DNA of 64,000 bases from Taibaiella sp965229095. Its GTDB lineage: Bacteria; Bacteroidota; Bacteroidia; Chitinophagales; Chitinophagaceae. Positions within the stretch are counted from its first letter, which is position 1. Every line of letters starts with the position of its first letter. Location: assembly GCA_965229095.1 (NCBI GenBank), contig OZ245855.1, positions 3,038,001-3,102,000 on the forward strand. The letters run 5' to 3'. A model generated the notes under the pieces. That model made no database searches and had not been told where the DNA came from. It saw only the letters and a program-made list of their open reading frames with translations. Shown here one piece after another: positions 25,901 through 34,910 of this stretch. Both the position numbers and the translations under genes were made by a program.

Positions 25901-27757
25901 ATGAGATTTTTAAAAGTTTTTTTTCTCCTGTTGCTTGGCATGGCCAGCCTTGCCGTAAAAGCCCAGGAACATACAGGGCCGCTCCGGGAGAACGTAGTAT
26001 TAAAAGCGAGAGCAAAGGTCAAAGACAATACCGCCAGGAAGCCTACGGCCCTCACGCTTCCCTTCTTTGAAGACTTTACCGATTATGATCCCTACCCCAA
26101 TGGGGAAAGATGGACCGACCGCTGTGTGTATGTAAACAATACCATGGGCATGAATACCATCAGCAGGGGCGTAGCCACTTTCGATGCCCTCAACAGCCAA
26201 GGAGATGTTTATTACGATACCATCACCGCTTATACCACCATCTATGCCGACAGCCTCAGCTCCATGCCTATAGACCTTAGCGCGCATACCCCCGGTGATT
26301 CTGTGTACCTGAGCTTTTTCTACCAGATGAAAGGTTATGGCTTTTCCCCCAAGCCTTATGATTCGCTCATGCTGTTCCTGCTGAGATCAAATGGCGTATG
26401 GGAAAAAGTATGGTCGATGAACGGAGATACTACGGCGCCTGTATTCCGGCAGGTAATGGTTCCCATTACAGATACCGGTTATTTCAACAATAATTTCCAG
26501 ATGCGCTGGATTAATAAGGCCACCATGGGCATCAGCGATTCTCATTGGAACCTCGATTATATCCGTATGGACGCAGGACGCAACCAATACGATACGCTGG
26601 TAAGGGATATTGCCTTTACCAAAGACCCGGCTTCGATCCTGAACGATTTCAGCGCCATGCCTTTCCGGCATTTCAAAACCAATCCTGCCGCCTTTCTCGC
26701 AGCCAACGTGGTAGCGACTTTAAAGAACAACGGCACGGCCCCGCAAAATATCCCGGCCGGTTATACGGCAAAGGTTACGGTCCCCACCACCACCGCCCTC
26801 GGCAATGGCACGACCAATGCGCCTATGCCGTCCAACATAGAGGTGGATGCGCAATTCCCGATGTACGCTGCCGCCAGCTATAATCCTCCCGATCCCAACG
26901 GGAAGGTAGTGTACGAGAACCGCTTTTATTGCACGAGCAATTACCCCGGCGAGTCCAAAGTAAACGATACCACCGTGTTTCACCAGGTATTTGACAACTA
27001 CTTCGCCTACGACGACGGCACGGCCGAGCAAGCCTACTTCCTGAACCTGCAACCCAATGCGCCGGGCTCTATTGCCGTGGAATATGCTACCTATGTACCC
27101 GATACGTTAAGGGGCATCGCGATACGCTTTGGACGGCAAATACCCGGCAACGAACAGAAGGAATTTGCACTCGCAGTGTACAAGGACATCGCTGTTAACG
27201 GCGGTACCGATAACCTGCTGTACCAGGAAAATTTTCTCTATCCCTATTATGAAGATTCCATCAATAAGTTCTCGGTCTATGCTTTCGAGCAGCCCCAGTT
27301 GCTCACTCCCGGTACTTTTTATATCAGCATCATTTTGTCGGCAGGCGGCACCAGCGACTCGCTGCATATAGCCCTGGATGCCAACCGTGGCGGCGTCAAC
27401 CACCGCTATTTCAAGGTAGAAAACACCTGGGAACCTTCTTTGCTCGAAGGCGCCTTAATGTTCCGTCCTTTGCTGGGCGGCCGGTTACCCCTGGCCATCC
27501 AGGCCCCTCAGGCGCCTGAGCTGAAATGGAACATGCATCCTAATCCCGCGCAGGAACAGGTACATATCAGCATCCCGGGATTGAAACAGGCAAAAGCGGC
27601 CTACCGGATCATCGACCTGCAAGGCAAAACACTGATCAGTGGCAGTCTCAAAGCGGAAAGCGATATCGATATCAAGGCCTTAGTACCCGGTATTTATTTC
27701 GTACGGATCAGTACGGAAGCGGGCTATACCCAACCCATGAAATTGCTGAAGCTGTAA
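25901..27757 (+). CDS. Secreted protein with T9SS type A sorting domain
   Basis: 618 residues. Signal peptide to about residue 21 (SLAVKAQE). The mature part has a jelly-roll-like region (about 50-220: LPFFEDFTDYDPYPNGERW, NLDYIRMDAG), a beta-sandwich region and a second lectin-like region. The C-terminal T9SS type A domain starts near NMHPNPAQEQVHISIPG (about 545) and ends with PGIYFVRISTEAG. No catalytic motif is seen. It is probably surface-attached or released by T9SS. The next gene (PaaY-like) is 43 bp downstream. Confidence 0.87.
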   Translation: MRFLKVFFLLLLGMASLAVKAQEHTGPLRENVVLKARAKVKDNTARKPTALTLPFFEDFTDYDPYPNGERWTDRCVYVNNTMGMNTISRGVATFDALNSQGDVYYDTITAYTTIYADSLSSMPIDLSAHTPGDSVYLSFFYQMKGYGFSPKPYDSLMLFLLRSNGVWEKVWSMNGDTTAPVFRQVMVPITDTGYFNNNFQMRWINKATMGISDSHWNLDYIRMDAGRNQYDTLVRDIAFTKDPASILNDFSAMPFRHFKTNPAAFLAANVVATLKNNGTAPQNIPAGYTAKVTVPTTTALGNGTTNAPMPSNIEVDAQFPMYAAASYNPPDPNGKVVYENRFYCTSNYPGESKVNDTTVFHQVFDNYFAYDDGTAEQAYFLNLQPNAPGSIAVEYATYVPDTLRGIAIRFGRQIPGNEQKEFALAVYKDIAVNGGTDNLLYQENFLYPYYEDSINKFSVYAFEQPQLLTPGTFYISIILSAGGTSDSLHIALDANRGGVNHRYFKVENTWEPSLLEGALMFRPLLGGRLPLAIQAPQAPELKWNMHPNPAQEQVHISIPGLKQAKAAYRIIDLQGKTLISGSLKAESDIDIKALVPGIYFVRISTEAGYTQPMKLLKL

Positions 27758-27800
27758 TCGCCACATCCTTTGTACTGAACCTTCCTTAAACGATACTTCT

Positions 27801-28397
27801 ATGATCTACGCCTTTAAAGGTTTTATTCCCGTAGTCCATCCTTCTTCCTTCATACATCCGCTGGCCACTGTAACCGGCAATGTGATCATCGGCAAAGATG
27901 TGTATATAGGGCCGGGCTGCGCGCTGCGCGGCGACTGGGGCGGCATCGAGATAGCAGACGGTTGTAATGTACAGGAAAATTGCACCATACACATGTTCCC
28001 GGGTGTAGTAGTCCGGCTGGAAGAATCGGCGCATATAGGCCACGGGGCTATTATCCACGGCGCTCATATAGGCCGCAATGTAATGGTAGGTATGAACGCC
28101 GTAGTGATGGATGATGTGGAAGTAGGCGACGAATGTATTATCGGGGCGCTGTCCTTTGTGCCGGCCAATATGAAGATACCGTCCAGATCGGTGGTAGTAG
28201 GCAACCCCTGTAAGATCGTTAAAGAAGTGAGCGACGAAATGATCGCCTGGAAAACCAAAGGCACCCAACTCTATCAATCGCTGCCCGGCGAGATGAAAGA
28301 ACACTGGCAGGCCTGCGAGGCCCTTACCGAAGTGCCTGAAAACCGGCCATCGCAGGAGCGCCTTTACGAGATATGGAATAAGATCAAGAACGGGTAA
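27801..28397 (+). CDS. Left-handed beta-helix protein, PaaY / gamma-carbonic anhydrase-like
   Basis: 198 residues. Hexapeptide repeats build a left-handed beta-helix (about 12-150) with the three metal-ligand histidines of the gamma-carbonic anhydrase fold: His64 (CTIHMF), His81 and His86 (GHGAIIHG). A C-terminal helical tail follows. The extended tail and length fit PaaY, which in E. coli acts as a thioesterase that removes stalled CoA intermediates of phenylacetate breakdown. paaB and paaC lie 4.3 kb away, which supports this reading, but a plain gamma-carbonic anhydrase-like protein cannot be excluded. Confidence 0.75.
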   Translation: MIYAFKGFIPVVHPSSFIHPLATVTGNVIIGKDVYIGPGCALRGDWGGIEIADGCNVQENCTIHMFPGVVVRLEESAHIGHGAIIHGAHIGRNVMVGMNAVVMDDVEVGDECIIGALSFVPANMKIPSRSVVVGNPCKIVKEVSDEMIAWKTKGTQLYQSLPGEMKEHWQACEALTEVPENRPSQERLYEIWNKIKNG

Positions 28398-28416
28398 TGC
28401 CCGTCAACAGGCCCGT

Positions 28417-28905
28417 TTAAGGCGCCTGCTTTTCCTTGATCAACTGCAAGCTTCTTTGCAGGAAGCTTTGCAGCCGCAACTGCTCCTCGACCTCTTCGAT
28501 CGCCTTCATCAGGTTGTTTTGCGTATCGGTAAAGCCGGCAATAGCTGTTTCCATGATCTCCCAGGTATGCCCCATCTTCGTTACCAATTGCTGTCCTTTG
28601 CTGCTGAGCTGAAGCAGGCGTTTGCGCTCGTCAGTCTTGTCTTTCTTCGACAAGATCATCTTTTCCTTTTCCAACTCTTTAAGCAAGCTGATAGTCGAAG
28701 GATGCGTATAGCCGATCTCGTTGGCGATCTCCACTACGCTTAAAGTGCCCCGTTTGTGCAGCACATAGATCACCGGGAACCATTTAGGTTCAAAATGAAT
28801 GCCCATAGCCTTATAGAGCTCCTGCCCGTCTTTGCGCAGCCGCTCGCTGAGGCGTTGCAGCCTTGTGGATATCGCCAGGATACCGGCTTCCTCTATTACA
28901 TTCAT
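28417..28905 (-). CDS. MarR-family transcriptional regulator
   Basis: 162 residues from the ATG at 28905, which overlaps the GNAT stop by 4 bp (ATGA). The winged helix lies at about 45-115: TLSVVEIANEIGYTHPSTIS is the recognition helix region and KDKTDERKRLLQL the wing. A coiled C-terminal helix pair gives the dimer. It probably regulates its own operon: a perfect 12-bp palindrome sits beside the promoter of the GNAT gene. The ligand is unknown. Confidence 0.88.
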   Translation of the reverse strand: MNVIEEAGILAISTRLQRLSERLRKDGQELYKAMGIHFEPKWFPVIYVLHKRGTLSVVEIANEIGYTHPSTISLLKELEKEKMILSKKDKTDERKRLLQLSSKGQQLVTKMGHTWEIMETAIAGFTDTQNNLMKAIEEVEEQLRLQSFLQRSLQLIKEKQAP

Positions 28906-29405
28906 TGGGGTAAATTTAAATTTTTGTGATAGAAAACATTGTCGACCTTCATCAGCGGAAAATAGGAAGGCAGTGCAGCAACATCGGTCCGCACAAAGCC
29001 GTTGCGTTCGTAAAACCGGTGCGCCGCGCTCATTTGCGCCACCGTTCCCAGGTAAATATCCGCAATATCCTTTGCCCGGCATTCCTCCAGCAAATGATCC
29101 AGTAATTGCTGCCCGACAGCTTTTTCTTTACCCCGGTAGGCTTCCCGTACAAACATCTTCCGGATAGCGCCTGCCCGGTGTCCCAGGGCCAGCAGCCCAA
29201 TGGTCCCCACCAGCGTTTCGCCCTCAAATGCGCCCCAGAAATTGCCTCCCGGACGGCGGTAATATGTCTCGATATCGGCCAGGTCCGGCTGATCTTTAGC
29301 TTCGATAGCCACCCCGAATTCCAACTGCTGTATGGGCAATATAAGCGCAATAGCCTGCGTGCTATCGCTATTGCCCAACTCCCGGATGTTGTATTTTGAT
29401 TCCAT
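28902..29405 (-). CDS. GNAT-family N-acetyltransferase
   Basis: 167 residues. The GNAT fold is recognised from WGAFEGETLVGTIGLL (beta 2-4), the acetyl-CoA loop in REAYRGKEKAVGQQLL (a variant of the RxxGxG/A motif) and AAHRFYERNGFVR near the end. The substrate is unknown. It is the first gene of a two-gene operon with a MarR regulator, translationally coupled. Single-chain MarR-GNAT fusions are known, so the pair may work as a two-protein form of that arrangement. Confidence 0.87.
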   Translation of the reverse strand: MESKYNIRELGNSDSTQAIALILPIQQLEFGVAIEAKDQPDLADIETYYRRPGGNFWGAFEGETLVGTIGLLALGHRAGAIRKMFVREAYRGKEKAVGQQLLDHLLEECRAKDIADIYLGTVAQMSAAHRFYERNGFVRTDVAALPSYFPLMKVDNVFYHKNLNLPQ

Positions 29406-29409
29406 ATGG

Positions 29410-29417
29410 CAAATATA
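29410..29417 (-). promoter_or_regulatory. -7 promoter box of the GNAT-MarR operon, 4 nt from the ATG
   Basis: TATATTTG on the minus strand, directly next to the 12-bp palindrome at 29419-29430. This predicts a leaderless or nearly leaderless mRNA. Confidence 0.6.
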
Positions 29418-29418
29418 C

Positions 29419-29430
29419 GTAGTTAACTAC
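29419..29430. promoter_or_regulatory. Candidate MarR operator
   Basis: GTAGTTAACTAC is a perfect 12-bp palindrome two bases upstream of the -7 box. Further upstream, GCTAC (29438-29442) and GTAGC (29449-29453) form a second, spaced inverted repeat. A dimer bound here would block the promoter. The sequence is seen; the binding is inferred. Confidence 0.5.
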
Positions 29431-29609
29431 ATAAATAGCTACCTACTTGTAGCACGGATGTTAAAATCCGGCAAAGCATAGGCGTAGAAGGGGAATCAGT
29501 TGTCCTAGGAAAGAATAACACAAATATTATCGTATTTTATGGGTCGCCATACAGTTGTCCGCGCCACAAACGGCAAATTTTCGGTAACTTCGCGCCCTAT
29601 TTAAGAAAC

Positions 29610-31406
29610 ATGAAGAATATCCGTAATTTTTGCATTATTGCTCATATTGACCATGGTAAAAGCACCTTGGCCGATCGCCTGCTGGAACATACCAAAACCA
29701 TTTCCTCGCGCGATATGCAGGCCCAGGTACTGGACGACATGGACCTGGAACGGGAGAAAGGCATTACCATCAAGAGCCATGCCATCCAGATCAACTACGA
29801 ACATAAAGGCGAACAATATACCCTCAACCTGATCGATACCCCGGGACACGTAGATTTTTCTTACGAAGTAAGCCGTGCCTTGGCCGCCTGCGAAGGCGCG
29901 CTGCTGCTGGTAGATGCATCGCAAGGTATCCAGGCCCAAACGATATCCAACTTGTACCTGGCTATCGACAACGACCTGGAGATTATTCCTGTGATCAATA
30001 AGATCGATATGGAAGGGGCAATGATCCCCGAGGTTACCGACCAGATCGTGGACCTTATCGGCTGCAAACCGGAAGATATTATCCTGGCAAGCGGCAAGAG
30101 CGGCATCGGCATCGACGATATCCTGGAGGCGATCATCAGCCGCATCCCTGCTCCTAAAGGCAATGAGAACGAGCCTTTGCAGGCCCTTATCTTCGATTCC
30201 GTCTTCAACTCCTTCCGCGGTATCATCGTGTACTATCGGGTTATTAACGGGACGATCAAGAAAGGCGATAAAGTAAAGTTTGTACACACCGGCAAGGAGT
30301 ACGGCGCCGATGAGGTGGGTATTTTAAAGCTCACGCTTTCGCCCAAGCAGGAAGTAAAGGCCGGCGACGTAGGCTATATCATTACCGGCATCAAGAATGC
30401 CAAAGAAGTAAAAGTGGGCGATACGCTTACCCTGGTCAACAACCCCACCCAGGAAGCGGTGAAAGGCTTTGAAGATGTGAAGCCCATGGTATTTGCGGGT
30501 ATCTTCCCGGTAAGTACCGACGCTTTTGAAGAGCTGCGCGATTGCATGGAAAAGCTGCAACTGAATGATGCTTCCCTTTCGTTTGAACCCGAGACTTCGC
30601 AGGCCCTGGGCTTTGGCTTCCGTTGCGGCTTCCTGGGTATGCTGCATATGGAGATCATCCAGGAAAGGCTGGAACGCGAGTTCAACCAAACGGTGATTAC
30701 TACCGTGCCCAACGTTAGTTTCTATGCTTATACCACCAGGGAGAAAGACACCAGGATCATCGTCAACAATCCTTCGCAAATGCCCGACCCCAGCCGCCTG
30801 GACCGCGTGGAGGAACCTTATATCCGGGCGCAGATCATCTCCCTGCCCGACTATATCGGTAATATCATGACCCTTTGCCTGGGCAAAAGAGGTATCCTGA
30901 TCAACCAGAACTATCTTACCCCTACCCGGGTAGAGCTGATCTTTGAAATGCCCCTTGCCGAGATCGTATTTGACTTCTATGATAAACTGAAATCAAGTAC
31001 CCGCGGTTATGCTTCTTTCGACTACCAACCTATCGATTACCGCGAAAGCGATATTGCCAAGATGGATATACTCCTCAATGGCGACAAAGTGGATGCCTTA
31101 AGTGCCCTGATCCACCGCAGCCGCGCCCAGGATTTTGGCCGTAAGCTTTGCGCTAAATTAAAAGAGCTGTTGCCTTCGCAACAGTTCATGATCGCGATAC
31201 AAGCGGCCATAGGCGCTAAGATCGTAGCCAGGGAAACCATTTCGGCACAACGTAAAGATGTAACGGCCAAGTGTTATGGCGGTGATATTTCCCGTAAACG
31301 CAAGCTGCTGGAAAAACAGAAAGAAGGTAAGAAAAGGATGCGCCAGATCGGTAACGTAGAGGTACCGCAGGAAGCCTTCCTGGCCGTGTTGAAACTGGAT
31401 GAATAA
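29610..31406 (+). CDS. lepA: Elongation factor 4 (LepA GTPase)
   Basis: 598 residues, full length. The GTPase domain has AHIDHGKSTLADRLLE (11-26), DTPGHVDFSYEV, and NKIDMEGA. The EF-G-like domains II, III and V follow, and the LepA-specific C-terminal domain has RKRKLLEKQKEGKKRMR. It acts on ribosomes, in back-translocation or initiation/assembly depending on the study. It stands alone, with a weak hairpin terminator 23 bp downstream. Confidence 0.97.
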   Translation: MKNIRNFCIIAHIDHGKSTLADRLLEHTKTISSRDMQAQVLDDMDLEREKGITIKSHAIQINYEHKGEQYTLNLIDTPGHVDFSYEVSRALAACEGALLLVDASQGIQAQTISNLYLAIDNDLEIIPVINKIDMEGAMIPEVTDQIVDLIGCKPEDIILASGKSGIGIDDILEAIISRIPAPKGNENEPLQALIFDSVFNSFRGIIVYYRVINGTIKKGDKVKFVHTGKEYGADEVGILKLTLSPKQEVKAGDVGYIITGIKNAKEVKVGDTLTLVNNPTQEAVKGFEDVKPMVFAGIFPVSTDAFEELRDCMEKLQLNDASLSFEPETSQALGFGFRCGFLGMLHMEIIQERLEREFNQTVITTVPNVSFYAYTTREKDTRIIVNNPSQMPDPSRLDRVEEPYIRAQIISLPDYIGNIMTLCLGKRGILINQNYLTPTRVELIFEMPLAEIVFDFYDKLKSSTRGYASFDYQPIDYRESDIAKMDILLNGDKVDALSALIHRSRAQDFGRKLCAKLKELLPSQQFMIAIQAAIGAKIVARETISAQRKDVTAKCYGGDISRKRKLLEKQKEGKKRMRQIGNVEVPQEAFLAVLKLDE

Positions 31407-31428
31407 CGAATACGATAAAATATACCCT

Positions 31429-31466
31429 AAAAGCTTTTGGAAACTGCGGTTTTCAAAAGCTTTTTA
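31429..31466 (+). terminator. Terminator of lepA
   Basis: AAAAGCTTTTGGAAA and TTTTCAAAAGCTTTT form a 15-bp stem with one mismatch, then T5A. Confidence 0.7.
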
Positions 31467-31500
31467 TTTACATGAAGTGATCAAGCGAAAAATAAAAATA

Positions 31501-32568
31501 ATGAAACAGTTGTTCCTGCTTTTACTGGTCTTCGTTTCGGCCACAGGCTCGGCGCAAACATCCAAAACAGTAAAGCTGAAGGCGACTTCGGGCAAAACCC
31601 AGCTCCGCCATTTTTCCATCTCCGGGGTAGTGGACGACCGTAGCGATACCAGCAATATCGGCATGATGCGGGCAGGCCTGCTGAACAAGCAAACACCAGT
31701 CACCCTGGCAAACGGAACAACGGGCGCTATAAGCGATTTCGTCCAGACCTATGTGCAGCAGGATGCAGACAAGGACCCTATCGAGTTGCACATTCTCCAG
31801 TTGAAGGTAGCAGAGCAGGTTATAGGCGGGAAAGAACAGGCCGACCTGAATACCCAGTTCGGATTCTTCAAAAATGGCAAAAAGATCATTGATTACAGCG
31901 GCACTTCTTATATCCAATCGGGTATCGATGTAAGCCCCTATATCGGCAAGCTGGTGAGCCAGAGCCTGGAAAGCGTGCTGCGGGAATTTGACCGCTGGTG
32001 GTCGGAGAATAAGGCCAAATACGACGATTCCCAAAAAGACAATATAACGGTAAATGCTACGCTGCAGCAGGACAGCAAGGACCCGGACCATATCGCTTTC
32101 CGCAGTAATGTCCCTTTACATATAGAAGATTTCCAGGCCGACCCCGACGAGCTGAGCATGGCCCTGGCAGCCACCTACAGCGGCTTTGCCCTGGTGTATG
32201 AAACCAAAAGCGAGAACACCGGCACCACAGTCAGGATCGAGGTATTGCCTTATTTCGACAAAACAAAATCCTGGATGAGGAACAATGGGAAAACGGCCTA
32301 TGTATTGCAACATGAGCAGCAGCATTTCAACATCACAGCGATCAAAGCCTATGAGTTTATAGCCGCCATTAGAAATTCCCGTTTTACAGTCGCGGGCTTT
32401 AAAGAGGAAATTACGGCCCTGCAAAAAAAATACAGCAAAGAGATGGAACAGATGCAGACGCAGTACGACCTGGAGACCAAACACGGCACGCTTAAAGAAA
32501 AACAGAAGCTATGGGAGTCCCGGATCACAGGCGAATTGAACACATTGCTTACAACCATAGCCAATTGA
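31501..32568 (+). CDS. Secreted DUF922-like putative zinc metallopeptidase
   Basis: 355 residues from the ATG at 31501, chosen because it directly precedes a signal peptide (MKQLFLLLLVFVSATGSAQ). An N-terminal ~160-residue domain of unknown type is followed by a region ending in YVLQHEQQHFNIT. This gives HExxH (residues 271-275), the zinc-binding motif of the DUF922 group of predicted proteases. The C-terminus is a charged coiled coil (LQKKYSKEMEQMQTQYDLET). It is probably periplasmic. The family call is from the motif and its position; activity is not known. Confidence 0.68.
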   Translation: MKQLFLLLLVFVSATGSAQTSKTVKLKATSGKTQLRHFSISGVVDDRSDTSNIGMMRAGLLNKQTPVTLANGTTGAISDFVQTYVQQDADKDPIELHILQLKVAEQVIGGKEQADLNTQFGFFKNGKKIIDYSGTSYIQSGIDVSPYIGKLVSQSLESVLREFDRWWSENKAKYDDSQKDNITVNATLQQDSKDPDHIAFRSNVPLHIEDFQADPDELSMALAATYSGFALVYETKSENTGTTVRIEVLPYFDKTKSWMRNNGKTAYVLQHEQQHFNITAIKAYEFIAAIRNSRFTVAGFKEEITALQKKYSKEMEQMQTQYDLETKHGTLKEKQKLWESRITGELNTLLTTIAN

Positions 32569-32651
32569 GTCTGGCCTTAGCCCTTTAAGGGCACGAGACG
32601 CGAAATGGCTTCCGACAGCCAAGTATCGCCTCCCGGCAAGCTTTATTTCTT

Positions 32652-32659
32652 TATCTTTG
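32652..32659 (+). promoter_or_regulatory. -7 promoter box of paaB-paaC
   Basis: TATCTTTG fits TAnnTTTG, 44 bp before the paaB ATG. Confidence 0.55.
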
Positions 32660-32703
32660 GGTCCTGTTTCAATAAGCTATTTAAAAAAAATATACCGTTG
32701 ATT

Positions 32704-32991
32704 ATGTCGAATAACGAATGGCCATTATGGGAGATTTTTATCCGGAGCAAAACCGGGCTTGACCATAAACATGTTGGCAGCCTTCATGCCGTGGATGCGG
32801 AAATGGCTATCGAGAATGCAAGGGATGTATATACCCGCAGGATGGAAGGCGTAAGCATATGGGCCGTTGAAAGCAAGTATATCCACGCTTCCAACCCCGA
32901 TGATGCCGGTGAGCTGTACGACCCCGCCAATGATAAGGTGTACCGCCACCCTACTTTTTACGAGCTGCCTATCGAGCTTAAACATATGTAG
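32704..32991 (+). CDS. paaB: Phenylacetyl-CoA epoxidase subunit PaaB
   Basis: 95 residues from the ATG at 32704. The upstream extension crosses the promoter. It matches PaaB along its length: NNEWPLWEIFIRSK, GLDHKHVGSLHA, DAEMAIENARDVYTRR, GVSIWAV. PaaB bridges PaaAC units of the multicomponent monooxygenase that epoxidises the ring of phenylacetyl-CoA. It is followed by paaC after 66 bp. paaA, which normally precedes it, is not here. Confidence 0.92.
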   Translation: MSNNEWPLWEIFIRSKTGLDHKHVGSLHAVDAEMAIENARDVYTRRMEGVSIWAVESKYIHASNPDDAGELYDPANDKVYRHPTFYELPIELKHM

Positions 32992-33057
32992 TGCTTTCCC
33001 CGGCTATGATGGCCAGGGGAACCGCCTCTTTATCCTTTTTGAAATAAGAAGACGAAT

Positions 33058-33873
33058 ATGTCGATCCAAAAGTTAAGTTACCTTTTACAGCTCGCCGACA
33101 ACGCGCTGATCCTGGGCCACCGTATCAGCGAATGGACCGGCCACGGCCCTATACTGGAGCAGGATATCGCGATTACCAATACCGCCCTCGATCACCTGGG
33201 ACAGGCCCGCAGCCTCTATCAATATGCTGCCGAGCTCTACAACCAGCTTCCACCCGAAGCGCAAAACGATTTTTTCTCCTCACCGGCTTTCCTGAATCAC
33301 AGCCAGGCCGTTACCGAAGATACCCTCGCTTACCTGCGCGATGCCTGGGATTTCAGGAATGTATTGCTGGTAGAACAACAGAACGGCGACTGGGCTTATA
33401 CTATAGCCCGTTCTTTCTTTTACGACAACTACTCCGTATTGCTTTATACTGCCCTGCGCGACAGTAAAGATGCAACCGTAGCAGCCGTTGCAGAAAAGTC
33501 GTTGAAAGAGGCCCTGTACCACCGCCGCTGGAGCAGCGAGTGGGTGATACGGCTTGGTGACGGCACCGACGAAAGTAAAGCCAGGATGCAGGAAGCCATC
33601 GATGAACGATGGGCTTTTACCGGCGAATTATTTACTCCTTCCGAAGCGGATACCGCCATGCTGGGCGAAGGCATTGGCGCCGATCTTGCTTCCCTGAAAA
33701 GTAAATGGACTAGCCAGGTAGCCGAAGTATTGGCAGAGGCCACGCTGGACATGCCGGCTCCCGATGCCTGGATGCAGCATGGTGGTAAGCAAGGACAGCA
33801 TTCCGAACACCTGGGTTATATCCTGGCCGAAATGCAGTACATGCAACGGGCCTACCCCGGCATGGAATGGTAA
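33058..33873 (+). CDS. paaC: Phenylacetyl-CoA epoxidase structural subunit PaaC
   Basis: 271 residues, an all-helical ferritin-like protein: LQLADNALILGHRISEWTG, ALDHLGQARSLYQYAAEL, a middle helix with RNVLLVEQQNGDWAYTI, LYHRRWSSEWVIRLGDG and QHSEHLGYILAEMQYMQR. PaaC is the non-catalytic scaffold of the PaaABCE complex. Length and motifs are intact. The catalytic PaaA, PaaD and the reductase PaaE are not adjacent; a deacetylase gene follows instead. Confidence 0.93.
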   Translation: MSIQKLSYLLQLADNALILGHRISEWTGHGPILEQDIAITNTALDHLGQARSLYQYAAELYNQLPPEAQNDFFSSPAFLNHSQAVTEDTLAYLRDAWDFRNVLLVEQQNGDWAYTIARSFFYDNYSVLLYTALRDSKDATVAAVAEKSLKEALYHRRWSSEWVIRLGDGTDESKARMQEAIDERWAFTGELFTPSEADTAMLGEGIGADLASLKSKWTSQVAEVLAEATLDMPAPDAWMQHGGKQGQHSEHLGYILAEMQYMQRAYPGMEW

Positions 33874-34055
33874 AGCCCAGTCCCGCGACTATTCTTTAAA
33901 AGAAGGCAGACTGCATAAGTACGGCACTCATTTTAACACCGCTTCTTCTGAATTCAAAATTTCAATACACACTACTTTTTTTTATACTCCTGCTGCTGCA
34001 TGTAGCCGCAGGAGTATATTTCAATTGCTACTCGCCCTGGTGGCTGCTGGCCTCC

Positions 34056-34733
34056 GTGTTGCTTTGCCTGGGCATATTGGCTTTGGGCAGTATTTATATC
34101 CAGTGGAACTTCTACCTGCGTTCGGTGAATCACTTGCCGATATTGAATATCAAATTTGAAGGTGGCCAGCTATCGGTACAACAGAGCGGGAAGCAAGTGG
34201 CGCTCACCTTCGACGACGGGCCAGCAGAATACACGGAACAAATACTGGATTGTTTGAAAAGGGAAGGTATTCCTGCCACCTTTTTCCTGATCGGTAAACA
34301 TATTGCCGGCAAAGAAGTTATCGTGAAACGCATGCAAGCCGAAGGTCATAGCATAGGCAACCACAGCTTTGATCATGGTTTTAACTTCGACTGGCAAAGC
34401 GCTGCCAAAATGCAGGCAGAAATAGAGCGAACCAACGAAACCATAACTGCGGTTACCGGCATGCCCGTAAAGCTATTCCGCCCTCCCTATGGCGTTACCA
34501 ATCCCAACCTGGCAAAGGCGATCCGGAACAGCGGCATGAAAAGCATCGGCTGGAACCTGCGTTCGCTCGATACCGTAGCCAAAGCCCCCCTGCCCTTGCT
34601 GGATAAGATCATGAAGAAGGTAAAAGCGGGCAGCATTATCTTGCTGCATGACCGTTGTGCGGTAACTGCCGAATTGCTGCCGGAGTTGATTGCCGCATTA
34701 AAAAAGCGCGGCTTTGGGTTCGCCACGCTTTAA
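34056..34733 (+). CDS. Membrane-anchored polysaccharide deacetylase (NodB domain), start uncertain
   Basis: 225 residues from GTG at 34056. The NodB domain has the metal and base motif TFDDGP (about 51-56), HSIGNHSFDH (about 98-107), FRPPYG and the closing ILLHD. It removes acetyl groups from N-acetylated glycans such as peptidoglycan or chitin oligomers. The frame stays open upstream to 33900 and encodes a further hydrophobic helix (TLLFFILLLLHVAAG) with no ATG, GTG or TTG in it. The true protein probably begins at a rarer codon (CTG 33948 or ATT 33930), giving two N-terminal membrane helices. From GTG it has only one. Confidence 0.82.
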   Translation: MLLCLGILALGSIYIQWNFYLRSVNHLPILNIKFEGGQLSVQQSGKQVALTFDDGPAEYTEQILDCLKREGIPATFFLIGKHIAGKEVIVKRMQAEGHSIGNHSFDHGFNFDWQSAAKMQAEIERTNETITAVTGMPVKLFRPPYGVTNPNLAKAIRNSGMKSIGWNLRSLDTVAKAPLPLLDKIMKKVKAGSIILLHDRCAVTAELLPELIAALKKRGFGFATL

Positions 34734-34910
34734 ATTAACTGACTATCCACATACAGGCAACAAACACTCCTGTTTCTCATCTGAGGGCCTATACATTTCA
34801 TGCGATCATAGATCAATGGCAGGAGAACGGTTGTAAAGAAAAACTCCGCCGCAACATCATACAGCACCCGCTATAATGGCCCATCAAGCCATTTTTAGCC
34901 TATTTTTCTA

